This document shows, one piece after another, positions 1 to 10,899 of a stretch of 64,000 nucleotides of DNA. The DNA lies in assembly GCA_013368315.1 (NCBI GenBank), contig JAACJM010000287.1:40386-104385 (forward strand). Direction: 5' to 3'. The notes beneath the pieces were generated by a model that searched no databases, had not been told where the DNA came from, and was given only the letters and a program-made list of their open reading frames with translations. The DNA is from Tetrapyrgos nigripes. Its lineage: Eukaryota; Basidiomycota; Agaricomycetes; Agaricales; Campanellaceae. Each line of letters opens with the position of its first letter. Within the stretch, counting starts at the first letter, position 1. The position numbers and the translations under genes were made by a program.

Positions 1-83
1 AATTACTATTTGCTACGATTATTTCCAGAGATGAACAGCGGATAGCAAAGAAAGCTAGTAGAAATGGAAAAGATAAGTCCATC

Positions 84-512
84 TTGACGGAAAAGTGTGT
101 ATGGGGATTATCTATTATCTCTGCCTTCTCTTATTGCTCTGTCCACAGCTGTGTACCTGTAATCCTTCAGAAAGCCTGCGAGCAGCATTCCCAAACGCAT
201 GCACAAATGGGTTTTGAACGTCTATATCAAAACTTTGTTTCAGGTTCTAAGGATCAAGAGGAACCCAGTGGGGTACTGGATAAAGCATCTCTGGCTCTTG
301 AGATTGTGGTCAAGCATATGGAGCAGTGGTTTAGCGTCCTTCTTCAGGAGGAGGGGGTTACTGCTGCCACTCAAGAGGTTGAAAAGCTGACCCAGGAGTT
401 GAAGGTTTTTCTGCACTGGACTCTGGACATGCAAGCAGCTGGTATGGTAGGAGTCACTGAGCTTGAGTCCTTGCACAGGAAAGGACAACTTTTATATCAA
501 AAGGCGTCATGA
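84..512 (+). other. Hypothetical helical ORF fragment upstream of a KDZ transposase
   Basis: This is an open stretch of 142 codons that I do not recognise. From about residue 40 it is rich in Glu, Leu and Lys with heptad-like spacing, which suggests amphipathic helices. The first 35 residues look like untranslated or intronic sequence read through, so the true start is uncertain and may lie left of the window. It precedes other + strand exons leading to the KDZ transposase at 1840, so it could be part of an accessory gene of that element, as larger KDZ transposons often carry extra genes. That link is inference from position only. Confidence 0.3.
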
Positions 513-735
513 TATTTGTCTTACCATATGTAGTCCAGTGTTTAGTGATAGGTCCCACCCGTATTGAGATATAGGATGATAGTCTGCCCTTTATTGACAG
601 GCATTCTTTTTGTCACATGAGAAACATCATTCGTGTCTCTCACCACAACAATGCCAACACACCACCAGCTCACACTCTATCCTGGGGACAGTAAGTACTC
701 ATGTTTTCCTCTGTCTTTACAACATCTAAAAAAGT

Positions 736-1627
736 TTGTCTGTAGCTCTCACAATAGCTGTCTCTGCTTCCGCGCCGCCCAGTCTTCCTCCCGTTCTGAA
801 TTCCACTGCACCACCCACTCCTTCTCTCGCTCTTTCCAACCCAAACGCCCCCCCTTCTACCCCACCACCTCAATCACCATTTGAGCCACCTCCATACTCC
901 TCGGCTTTCGTGAATTCAACCCACGGGGAGTCAAACAGATACCGAGTCTGGAACCGGGTGCCCACCCCTCAAGAGATAGCTGCATACTGGCCTTTGGCTA
1001 GGGATGCAGGCAGATACGTTATTGCAAAAGGCACGAGGATTGGATTCGTGGCTGACTGGTGTGCCCCCGTAATACTTTCAGTTCTGTCTACTGCTTATTT
1101 ACTCCCTTGACAGGGTGATTGTGAAAGCTCTCACCCTCGGGGTCTCTCGCATGTACCAGAAAGCCTTTGATAATTTTGATGTTGCTTTGATGGAGTATGC
1201 GCAGGTATTTGAAGGGACCAGCCACAGCTACGAGTACCCCGAAATCTGTGGCGTTCCTAACAAACAGAATCCATTATTTTCGTACACCGACCCTGAGCTA
1301 ATTGACCAAGACTTGGAATTTGAGGTCGATTCACACCAGGTCATTCGTGTATCCCCAGCGTTAATAGAAGAGGTCGGACAGCTAGCAGCAGATGATGCTC
1401 CTGTTAGGTGAGTTTTTCAATGAAACAGTAGTGGCCATTTTCTGATTGAATTCCAATAATTCCACTTGTCAAGTATTACACATGTGACAGTGGATAGGGG
1501 TTCAGGGTCTGGATGGGATGCAGATACGCCTGGAGCGGAAATATGGGTTCGATCTGAACCTGCGCCACAAACACAACGTAGCACTGCAAATGCAATAGTT
1601 ATCTCAGACTCGGATAGTGATTGTTAG
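736..1627 (+). CDS. Hypothetical protein, probable passenger gene of the left KDZ element
   Basis: Two long exons join across a plausible GT-AG intron at about 1060-1111: the frame runs through a Pro/Ser-rich stretch, then a segment with YRVWNRVPTPQEIAAYWPLA, then VIVKALTLGVSRMYQ and an acidic tail ending VISDSDSDC and a stop at 1625-1627. A second intron is needed after DDAPVR, near 1408-1470. The N-terminus is proline-rich and low complexity, the middle is ordered, and the C-terminus has an acidic Asp/Ser run of the kind seen in SUMO-interacting or nuclear proteins. I do not recognise a family. It lies about 200 bp upstream of the KDZ transposase on the same strand, so I infer a transposon passenger gene. 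Confidence 0.4.
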
Positions 1628-1839
1628 ACATGTGCATTTTTACCTTCTCGCTTTTTTGCCTCGGATATTAATTTTTAAACATGCTCATTTTTTTGACTCG
1701 GACAGTAATTTGTTGAACATGTGCATTTTTGCCTTCTCACTTTTTTCTCTGCTTCTACTTGCCTTACCACCTTATAAATAGTGCAAAGATTAACATTGCA
1801 TTCACAATCTCGACAGATTCACATCATCACATCTATACT

Positions 1840-4800
1840 ATGGGAAAACGTAAGCAGCCAACCTTCTCGCGTCCTGCACCAGCCACCCATCACAAATTTG
1901 GAGTCTCGAATGATGGTCAACGGTTTACTTACCGTTCTCAAGAGGTCAGCCATGACCAGGTTTTTTCATCAAGTGCTTCGGAGTACGATGGGGGCAGTGA
2001 CGATGATAATGGCGATTTCTTTGATGATTTCACAGGAGAACCGAACAACACTCTGTTCATCAATGACAGCGAGTCCACACCAGTGTTCAATGATTCTCGC
2101 TTACAAGATCTCAGCACTGCAGAGTCCCCAGATTTGGCCCACATCCATGTCACTCAGAAGAAATATTTACACTCAGTATGTCTTTTCTGGTTGTGCATTT
2201 GCCAATTTGATACTATAATTGTAATAGGATAATCCAACACGAGTTTCCGAGAGTCGTACTTGGATGAGTTTCTGTGGCTAGAAGGTCGACGTGGAATGGA
2301 GGGACGTTGTGCTACATGTAGGCGTCCACCTGTATTCAGATGTGTTGAAGAGGAGTGTTTTGGAGCTGGGATGTTTTGCGCTGATTGCATTGTAAGTGTC
2401 CATGCTAGACTTCCATTACATTGGATCGAGGTATGTTCTTATTGGGGCTATAGGAAGTCATTTTGAATACCTTTTCAGGAATGGAATACAAAATCAAATT
2501 TCTTCCAATCGACTTCGCTTAAGGCTCTAGGTTTGCGGGTGCAATTGGGTCATAGTCGGTCCAGATGTATCCACCCCCAGCCAGCTCATCGTGATGAGTT
2601 CACAGTTATCCATACAAATGGTATTCATCAAGTCGCAGTTGATTTTTGTGGGTGCAATCAGGCAGAGAAGCATTACATTCCACTGCTCAGGTCCATGTGG
2701 TAGCCTGCTACACCCAGAGATCCCCAGACAGCGACAATGTTCTCCTGCCTCCGACAATTCCAGCATTTAAACTGTATGGGCAAACTCCCTGTGTATGACT
2801 TCTACACAAAGAATAGGCAGCGGGAAATTCCTAAGGTACACATTCATTTTTGAATTTGTTTCATCTTCACTGATTTGGCTTCAGGATAGATATCGCACTC
2901 TTTTGAGGACTGTTTTTCAATGGAGGCATCTTAAGATGCTCAAACGAGGAGGCCGTTGTCATGCACAGTCTGGGATTGCAGGAACTGGATATGGGGAGCT
3001 AGCCTTAGAGTGTCCGGCATGTCCTCTTCCTGGAAGAAACCTCCCAAGTAATTGGAGAGAGGCTGGCCCTGATGAAGTGTGAGTTGACCTACTGAGATCT
3101 CCATGGGTATCTCATTCACGGTGGATTGATCCCCACCCGTAGTGGGATATCAGTGGGCTTTCTCCAACCCGGATTGGGATATCAGTGAGGCTCCCTCTTG
3201 ACATAAAGTGATTCTAACAGCTTGGACATAGATTCCTTTATACATTGTTTTTGGCCCTAGATGCCAACTTTCGCTTGCGAAATCAGGTAGTCTCTAATGA
3301 GCAACGGAGTCTGATTCTTGGGGATGGGTGGGCATATTTAGTCCCGAGTAGTCCATATCGAGAACACATTTCTCAGTTTGTAGATCAAGCAGATGTAGGA
3401 GCTACCCGTGTTTGAGATAGCGTAAAGGCTTATGTTTCATTTTTTAGATGAGCAGTTGTTCTGGGTTCCAGGCCATGTTCCTAGCGAACCTTCGGAATGT
3501 CAAAGGTTTGCGAGTAAGTGGGGTTGCAGGATGCTGCTGTGGGCGTCATTGGGTGTGGAGACCATGTGGTCTGGGAGATCTCCAGAAGGGAGAGCAGTAT
3601 GTTGTTCTGTTTTTGTTTTGCTGTGGAACCAGTTCTGATGTCATTTTCAGGTACTGCAATGTAGATTTTGTTTTCTGGTCTACAATGGATGGGGAGGACT
3701 ACTTGAATGTTGTTATCTCCTATGACATTTCGTGCCAGTGGTCTCGAAGGTTTTGGGAACCCATGGAACAACTTAATCCCAAATGGAAATTCGAGTTTTC
3801 AGAAACTGGTGTCAGATTTATGGTTCCCAAATTCCATCTGCGTGCTCATCAGCCTGAATGCCATGCTGATTTCAACTTTGACTATGCACCACGATGTGGA
3901 CAGACACACGGAGAAGTTATTGAAGAGGGATGGGTGGAATTGAATAAGGCCGCCGCTCAGGTACGCGAGCACAGACACTGGACGATATTTTTGGCTTCCA
4001 CAATTTCCGGAACATCTCCAACCTTGGTTAGTTAAGTTGCCTATTTAATTGATTGAATGCTTCTCACAACTGTGATTTAGATAAAATCCTCACGAAACGA
4101 CTTATTGCTGCAGTAAAAGAGTATGATCAGCATTTTCGGGACTTCTCCTCATTTGATTTGGGTTTGGAAAGGTGTAAGCAAGTTGGAAGACAGAAATTGA
4201 ACGAGTGGCTGGCCAAGGTCATGGCATGGGAGGCTGATCACAGAGAAATGTGTCCATATGAGGATGAAACTAAATGTACAAGTCTCATTTTTGTTCTTCC
4301 ATCAAAATCTGAACCGAATATGGCAAATAGCCAATGAAAAAGATCAGTTTAAACTCATCCAAATTGAATTGGAAGAAGAAGAGAGGAAGAGCATGCAGAC
4401 TGGATTACGGTATCCAAGCAGCCCATTAACATTTATTGCCACTGGTATTGAGATCCAGGAGTCTCAGTGTGTATGCTCAGTGTCACAGAGGATTTATTTG
4501 CTCAAACAGTGTCTTTTAGGCGCCAACTTGAACTATTCATAACTACAAATAAATATCTGACCCCTACACAACACCTCGAGCTCCAAAAGCGGCGTGCTGG
4601 CCTTATGAAGTGTATCACCAGTTTTCGGACACTCCAACATCTACTCATGCCTGGACTGTCAGATGTTCTTTCCACTGAGAACATGTCACGCATCAATGAC
4701 CCTGATACTGCACACCCAGAGAAAATCCCCCTCTTTCTACCATCAGAATGTGGGACAGCATCTGCAAGGAGCCATGCTTGCATTCTGGACCTCCCAAAAA

Positions 4801-5775
4801 TTGAAGCACAATTACGAATGTCAGAAGCTCAGGATGCTCTGGAGGGTGTTAGGGATGGTCTCCGTGCTAGGATGATGTCAGCTAGGTTTAAACTCCGCAA
4901 TATCACGGGTCAAGTCGAGAGTGGGCGAGCTGGCGGTATTTTACAGCAGATTGATATTAAAATCCACTCACATAAAATTAGATATCGCTTGGCACGTACT
5001 GCCCTATTGTGTCTATTCGGCCCAGGAGACTGGACAACAGCATTACAGGAGCTCCGAGATGAAGATGTCCGTGGCATTAATGAACGTGCTTTGACAAAGG
5101 AAGAGCTGAAAGAGAGGGAAGAACAGATAGAGAGGTTGAAGAGGAGTGGAGTTGTCCTGAGTGATGACTCTGATGATGAATATTTGGTGGAAGAGGGGAT
5201 TGTGTCCCGGGTACAAGGAGAAAGTAGGCGAACCTTATCATGGATATGGTATGATCCGGCTGTCTCGGAGGATGATCCTGAGTTCTGTAATGGTGAGGAA
5301 ATGGGTCCTCAGTACCTGTGATGTCATTGTTGATCAATTTTGTAGCCATACGTGTTGAGTGGTGTAAAGCAAGGGCGAGGATGCAGCGATGGAGAGAAGA
5401 GGTCCTGCTCCTGGTAGAGGATATTGGTCGTATGTCAAAATACATGGCCTGGAGAGGAAATTGGTGGGGGGAGAGGAAGGTTGGAAATGTTGGTATGCAG
5501 CACTTGGAAGAGGCAGAGGAAGAGGATCTGGAGAATAATTCCAAATGAGACACAGTTTCCAAGGCACTTCAGGAAGGGCTGAATGCCTATGCTTCTCAGC
5601 AGAAGTTTTTTGCTGACAATCATGCGCTGGAAATTAGTACAAGATGGGATAACCTGCTGGAGCATACAAAGGGAGTCATTGAGGGTCATGAAAACTTGAC
5701 AATGCTCAGGATTGAGTTGGATGAGGACATTGGGAATGACGGAGGTATAGAGCATAGAGCAGAAGAGGATTTATA
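1840..5775 (+). pseudogene. KDZ transposase, CxC2 type, decayed
   Basis: The start is ATG at 1840 (MGKRKQPTF), followed by an acidic Ser/Asp leader. From about 2290 comes the CxC2 cysteine cluster: CATCRRPPVFRC, then MFCADCIVSVHARLPLHWIE, then SLKALGLRVQLGH and further His/Cys residues, then LALECPACPLPGRNLP near 3000. The catalytic part follows: DANFRLRNQ (first Asp, about 3260), SYDISCQW (second Asp, about 3717) and a THGEVIEEGW segment replacing the usual TDGE-type motif with its Glu (about 3905). The C-terminal coiled part (IRVEWCKARARMQRWREEV) continues past an in-frame stop at 5319-5321 to about 5775. At least one 1-nt shift before RESYLDEFLW (about 2250) and a shift at about 3985 break the frame, so I call it a pseudogene. 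The family mobilises DNA by a DDE mechanism. No terminal inverted repeats are visible; the left end is probably outside the window. Confidence 0.82.
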
Positions 5776-6382
5776 ATGAAATAAGTGTGGTAGTGGTACT
5801 AGAGGATCGACTGGGATTGTGTATATCCACAATCAAAGACACTGACCGACATTCTGATACGGGTGGCTTAATAGTAGCTGTAAATCTGAGGGCATTAGCC
5901 GAGGTAATTGTATCATAACCAAGGACCCCCAAACTAATTGTATCATAGCTGAGGACCCCCAAAAAATGTCTGTCTCCATAGCCGAGCTAGTGTACCAACT
6001 GATCCAAGAATAAAGCCGAGAATAAATATAAGCAAGTGTGACTATTTTACTCTTATATACTCCTGCCGTGCTTTGCCGCACCTCCCAATTGTCCGATCTG
6101 ACCAATAGCCTCTGGGTTCCACCCCATATCTAGTTATATTACCCACTACTCCAGAGTGGCAATGACCCACCCATTTTGGAATACAGGCTCTGGGGGGTAC
6201 TCACCCATTATGAGTTCTTGGGCCTTCATAGGGTGGAGTGGGTACTGGCCATTGCATGCAATCAGCCGTGATCATCATGTAAATTGGTAGAACACTGCTT
6301 TTAGACTCCATAAATGTGGGAATAACATTTACTTTATTATGTAATCAAAGCCTGATGAGATATCCTCAATTTACACTCAAAA
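5776..6382. other. Non-coding spacer after the KDZ relic with a 30-bp tandem duplication
   Basis: I see no convincing coding exon here. At about 5905-5964 a 30-bp unit beginning AATTGTATCATA is present twice head to tail and ends in ACCCCCAAA. Around 6140-6260 there is a weak inverted match around TACCCACT motifs. This stretch probably contains the 3' flank of the KDZ element, but I could not define a terminal inverted repeat. Confidence 0.4.
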
Positions 6383-7994
6383 AAGTCAAAAACTTGGGAT
6401 GGCCATGAACACTGCATGTTATAGCATTCAATATAATTATGGATATGTGTACTAGGGTATTTTGGGTCTCTTAATCCGAATATCTACTTGGATAAGCTCT
6501 ATATTTTGTGGTTCTGGTGATATTGAATACTTACCCCTAAACATAGGTGCTTGTGGCAGCTACAAACATGACCTCTATAAATTTGTTTGAGTGGGTGGAC
6601 AAATGTTAATTAATGCTCCCAATCAGAATATAAAGTTGGATGGTCTATATCTTGAACATACAAGACTCTATTTCCAATTTACTCTCAAAGAATTCCCAAA
6701 AAAGCGAAAAAGTGAGATGACCATGGGCAGGGAATGGTATGGCATCCAATATGACTATGGATATGTCTATTAGGGTATTATGAGCCCCTGAATTCAAATA
6801 TCTACTTGGATAGGCTCTATAAGCTGTGGTTACTCTGCTGTTGAAGACTTACCCCCAAACATGGGTATCTGTGGCACCTGCAAATATGTAACTTATAAAA
6901 TTGTAGAGGTAGGTGGATAACTGTTGATCAATGCCCCACACATGAATATGAAGTCATATGTTCCATAGCCCCAAGATTCAAGACTCTATTTCCAATGTAT
7001 TACTCAAAAAGCGAAAATAGTACCTTTTGGAACCATCTACATGGGCATATCTCATTCCAGAGGTTATCACAGGCACTCAAACTATGTATTTGATCTTTTA
7101 GTATCATTTGAAAGATAATAGTCATCCAAACTATCTAGCAGGTGTTCTAGACACATGCACTCGCTTAAAGTCAAATTGAGTTACACATAATGATACTTAT
7201 AGCACTTAAGGTTATATCTGAGCATGTCTTTCAATGAGCATCCCTAAACTCTCAGTAATCTGAGGATTATGGCCAATAATGGTGGAAAGGCAGTCAGAAT
7301 GCCAGTCCCATAGCCAAAGGGTAGGTATATGTGCCAATAAGGGTGGAAAGTAGGGCTATCTTTGCTGTCTGGGGAATAAATTGAGAATAGAGTCTTGGAG
7401 CTTGGGGATATGGAATATATGACTTTATATTAATGTTTGGGGCATCGATCAACACTTTTAAACCCACTCAACCTATTTTATAAGGTACATATTTGCAGGT
7501 GCCACAGGTACATATGCTGAGGGGTAACTGTTCAACAGCAAGGTATCCACAGAATATTAAGCCTATCCAAGTGGATATTTGGATTCAGGGGCTCAGAATA
7601 CCCTAATAGACATATCCATAGTCATATTGGATGCCATACCATTCTCTGCCCATGGTCATCTCATTTTTTCGCTTTTTTGGGAATTCTTTGAGAATAAATT
7701 TGAAATAGAGTCTTGTATGTTGAAGATATGGACAATTTGACTTTATATTCTGGTTGGGAGCATTAATTAACATTTGTCCACCCACTCAAACAAATTTATA
7801 TAGAGGTCATATTTGTAGGTGTCACAGGCACCTATGTTTAGGGGTAAGTATTCAATATCACCAGAACCACAAAATATAGAGCTTATCCAAATAGATATTC
7901 GGATAAGAGACCCAAAATACCCTAGTACACATATCCATAATTATATTGAATGCTATAACATGCAGTGTTCATAGCCATCCCGAGTTTTTGACTT
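6383..7994. mobile_element. Foldback palindrome with about 620-bp inverted arms
   Basis: The left arm (about 6383-7003) reappears as its reverse complement at about 7373-7994, with high identity over the outer 400 bp (for example ATGTTAATTAATGCTCCCAA near 6603 and inverted near 7770) and lower identity inward. The spacer is about 370 bp. Each arm holds about two tandem, diverged copies of a roughly 320-bp unit: GGATATGTGTACTAGGGTAT at about 6439 corresponds to GGATATGTCTATTAGGGTAT at about 6759. No transposase is encoded, and the matching 60-codon open frames in the two arms are a by-product. The right end abuts a Ty3/gypsy RNase H relic. I infer a non-autonomous foldback transposon. I could not fix a target duplication. 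Confidence 0.75.
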
Positions 7995-8000
7995 CTTCAA

Positions 8001-8117
8001 ATGACTCTTTCCTGGTTTGTGAACCAGCTGAAAGTCATAATCAGCCAACTCCAACAACAAACGAGCCTGTCTCCTGTTGAGGGTTTTTGCTGTCATTAAG
8101 TATTGGAGATTATGATC
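8001..8117 (-). pseudogene. Ty3/gypsy RNase H fragment
   Basis: Read on the minus strand, this gives DHNLQYL, TLNRRQARLLLELADYDF and LVHKPGKS, the standard end of the Ty3/gypsy reverse transcriptase-RNase H region (DHKNLQYF...LNRRQARW...HKPGK). Only about 40 codons are recognisable, and the frame stops at the border of the palindrome at 7994. It is a relic of an older retroelement that the palindrome probably interrupted. Confidence 0.8.
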
Positions 8118-8205
8118 TTTTCTGACTCATATGGACTCATTGCTCTATTTTGAAAAAAAAGCAGAAGCCAATGTCATTCCATGAGCTACACCTGCTCAGT
8201 AACTC

Positions 8206-8488
8206 CATTATCCTACAAGTTGTAACTGCCCCTCAGGTGCATGCTATTGCTGCTTTTCTTTCTTCAGTGACTGACTATGATTTCTAGGCTTATGAATCCA
8301 AAGGTGAAATTTGCTGGGACTTCCAACTTGTAAACATCTGTGTACAGGGAAAGGTTGGTGATTCATTGATGTCAGAGGATGTGGTTGTACTCATATAACT
8401 TCAGAAGGAGCAAGCTGTCGCTTTCAGCCTGACGAAGTGCGTTCAGCATGAAGAGTTCATTGACCTGGATGATGAAGATGGACACTGA
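8206..8488 (+). pseudogene. Unidentified coding relic
   Basis: A + strand frame runs from about 8206 to the TGA at 8486-8488 with only two internal stops, TAG in a DF*AYESKGE context and TAA in VVLI*LQKEQ. Both fit CAG or CAA glutamine codons changed by one C-to-T step. The rest has ordinary coding composition and an acidic end (EEFIDLDDEDGH). I do not recognise the protein. It may be debris of a retroelement or transposon, given its place beside the gypsy relic. Confidence 0.35.
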
Positions 8489-8656
8489 TGCTCATGCTAG
8501 ATTAGAGTAACAGTGTACATGGTATTCTACGAGACTTGATTTCTACTCCCTTTACCATCCAAAGGTTTGGCACTCGCCGCCCTGCGGTCATCCACCTCAG
8601 TCATATAATCATACAAAAAAAAACTTTCAGGTGGCCAGACTGAGGAAGGCTTACTG

Positions 8657-10163
8657 CTACAAATTCCCAGATCCAATACTACCACCTTTTCCACCTCTTC
8701 CAGACTTTCCCAAGCTGTTACCTCCATGACCAGAAGCTTCAAAGTGAATAAGCATACAGGAATGCAGCAAGAAAAGATAACACAAACTTAATTTTCCACC
8801 AAAATATTGCCTTGTATTCTGATTCTGGGCTCCAATACCTCCACCAGCGCCACCCGTACCCAATCCCATGGCTATGCCTCCTGATCCTGCTTCTGAATTA
8901 TGATAAGTTACAAGTAAAATCTCATGAGAATGAATTTACTCATTACTCCATAGAAATCTTGTGTGGTCCCAGTATTCTCGACTCCGACATGACCTCCTGC
9001 TCCCCCTGAGCCATGGTCAGCATCTCCACCCATTCCAGCAGCTGCATGGAGAATGACCGTTGAAATTTTGAGGTGGGAATAATTAAATTACTCACTTATC
9101 ATTCCATGGTATCGCTGTACTGAGTGGCTATTATCTGCGGCGACAGCACCCCCATGCCCGCCTTCTCCAGTGTTAATCCCTTTCCCACCACTACCAGCCA
9201 CTGTCATTAGTGTAATGTATGTTCTTAATAATAAAATAAAATCGACACACAAATATGACTGTTACCATAAAATCCAACCTTTGAAATTGAGTTGTTGATA
9301 GCAATTCCACCACCATCACCCCCAATTCCATCACGTTCCTCATCTCCACCTGCGCCTGCCTCTGAAAACCAAAGATAAGGAAGTGAATCCGGGTAATTAT
9401 GCCACGGCAGATAACATACCAAGCTCAACTTTATCTCCAATGTAAAGATGGTCTGCTCTAGAAAGTGACTTCTCCTCTGAGTCTTCGCTCAAAGCTGCTA
9501 ACTGATTTGATGATTCTGTCCGTTCAGAAGTGATTGACAGGTCTGAGGCATGTTGCAACTGAACGATACGATGTATCTGGTCAATTTGAACTGCCATAGG
9601 TCCAAGTAGTGCTGTCTGATACTAAAAGAGTCAGAAGTTTGTCTTTCATAGGCTGAATAAGCCAGAGAGGGATACGGACATGTAGCCTAGTTTCCGCTTT
9701 GGAAATCACTTCAACACAGTTCTTTGCTTCTCCTTGAAGTTCTCGTCGCTTCCAAAACCTTTGCATATGCCCAAGTGATTGATATTTCTCCAAAGATAAA
9801 CACGTAGCATGTATAGAATCAACGACACCATCAAAGGCTTTTCTGACATGAACCGGAAGTGGTTGTTCCTCATTGCAAGACTGCTGGGCTAAAAACTCAT
9901 CAACCGCGGTAGATATGGCCTTGATGCAATGCATAGCTGTCTTCCATTCTTCTCTGCACTGGTCAAATTCCTGAAACACAAGATATTTAGAGCCAGTGGC
10001 GTCAAGAAATTTGTTACAACAATACCTGGTGTATGCTAATCAGCGTTGACAAAATGCCGGCAACCGCTTGAATATATGGTAAACTGGCCGCAATATCTCC
10101 AACGTCCTTCAAAGTGTTCAAAAGTGTAACGAAATTTGAGGTTTTGGAACCATGAGAAGGCAT
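8657..10163 (-). CDS. Helical-bundle (MLKL-NTD/HeLo-like) protein with a modular glycine-rich tail
   Basis: Seven exons with GT-AG introns: 10163-10026, 9970-9420, 9361-9266, 9200-9096, 9041-8940, 8892-8788 and 8736-8657 (stop TAG). Exons 1-2 encode a helical region (LNTLKDVGDIAASLPYIQAV, then Lys/Glu-rich helices to LWLIQ) resembling the N-terminal adaptor bundle, related to MLKL-NTD or HeLo domains, of fungal STAND and cell-death proteins. Exons 3-7 each encode one glycine-rich module of about 32-35 residues, consensus xAGxGGxxxxGxGGxGGxIGxxNxxTTQxFxG, and every module intron is phase 1, so modules can be added or lost without frame change. Within exon 2 one base is in excess near 9605 between LLTLLVSD and ALLGPMAVQ, so the reference frame breaks there unless this is a sequencing error. 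Function is unknown; a role in membrane or cell-death signalling is inference. The start at 10163 gives a first exon of exactly 46 codons ending at a good donor. Confidence 0.7.
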
Positions 10164-10270
10164 ATGGGCGCGTATAACTTGAAAGACGGTGAATGTTGCG
10201 GAAGACGAGCGGGCGGGTGGGACTTCTCAGTTCTAAAAGACCAAGTGACTCGTTGAAACAGAAGCTACCG

Positions 10271-10640
10271 GTTCCGATCACACCGTGAGAGGCTTCTCCC
10301 ATGATGCAGGCGCAGCATTTCACCGTGTTCCTAGCCAATAGAATTCCAGAGGTCAAAGAAGCTTTGGTCCTCGGATGGCACATTAAGCCTGCACGTGTGT
10401 GGCACGGTTTCATTCGCATTTACGTGTACAACCTGAATGACGTTGGATGTCGCCGAAGAGCTACTGCCATCATTCTAAACTCGTCGGAGCAGAAGGTACA
10501 GGTTCCGATTTCCCGTGACGGCAGATGCACCATTTCTCCGTGTTCCCAACCAACAAAATGCCCAGAGGTCAAACAACCTCTGGTCCTTGTATGGCAGATT
10601 AAGCCTGTGTTGCAGTTTCATTTGCGAGATCACAAGGTAT
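10271..10640. repeat. Diverged direct duplication upstream of the helical-bundle gene
   Basis: Two related blocks, about 10271-10400 and about 10498-10622, share GGTTCCGAT, TTTC(A/T)CCGTGTTCC, CCAGAGGTCAAA and GGCA(C/G)ATTAAGCCTG in the same order, offset about 230 bp. They lie just upstream of the minus-strand gene starting at 10163, so this may be a duplicated promoter segment. The open frame across them is probably not a gene. Confidence 0.55.
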
Positions 10641-10745
10641 CTATCGAGTACAACTTTGACTGTACCAGAATACGAGAAAATGTGGGCCACCGCTGACGCG
10701 TGGCATGAATACGAGGCCTTTTCAAGCGACGACTGTCAATTCACG

Positions 10746-10865
10746 CCGAAAAGACAAAAATATCCGCTCGACAGATCACATCACTACTACTGATATAAGA
10801 TATATCTGTAAAAAAAGTGTGTTTCTGTACGCCTTTCTGCCGAGCGGATATTTTTGTATTTTCGG
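10746..10865. mobile_element. MITE-like hairpin, about 120 bp
   Basis: CCGAAAAGACAAAAATATCC at 10746 is matched by its inverted form at the right end (GGATATTTTTGTATTTTCGG, ending 10865), with inner matches CGCTCGACAG and CTGCCGAGCG. It is a short inverted-repeat element with no coding capacity. A similar left end, CCGAAAAGGGACAAATTTCT, occurs at about 63939, so the family is dispersed. Confidence 0.65.
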
Positions 10866-10899
10866 GGTGATTGTGATGCCGCGCAGCTTTGAGCTTGAA

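Noticed and set aside
1540..1565. GGTTCGATCTGAACC resembling a tRNA B box
   Set aside because: No matching A box or cloverleaf around it. I see no tRNA anywhere in the window.
6591..6773. 60-codon frame repeated at 7603-7785 on the other strand
   Set aside because: It is a mirror effect of the palindrome and has no coding signs.
10301..10696. 131-codon frame upstream of the helical-bundle gene
   Set aside because: It spans a diverged duplication, and the two halves do not conserve a protein frame.
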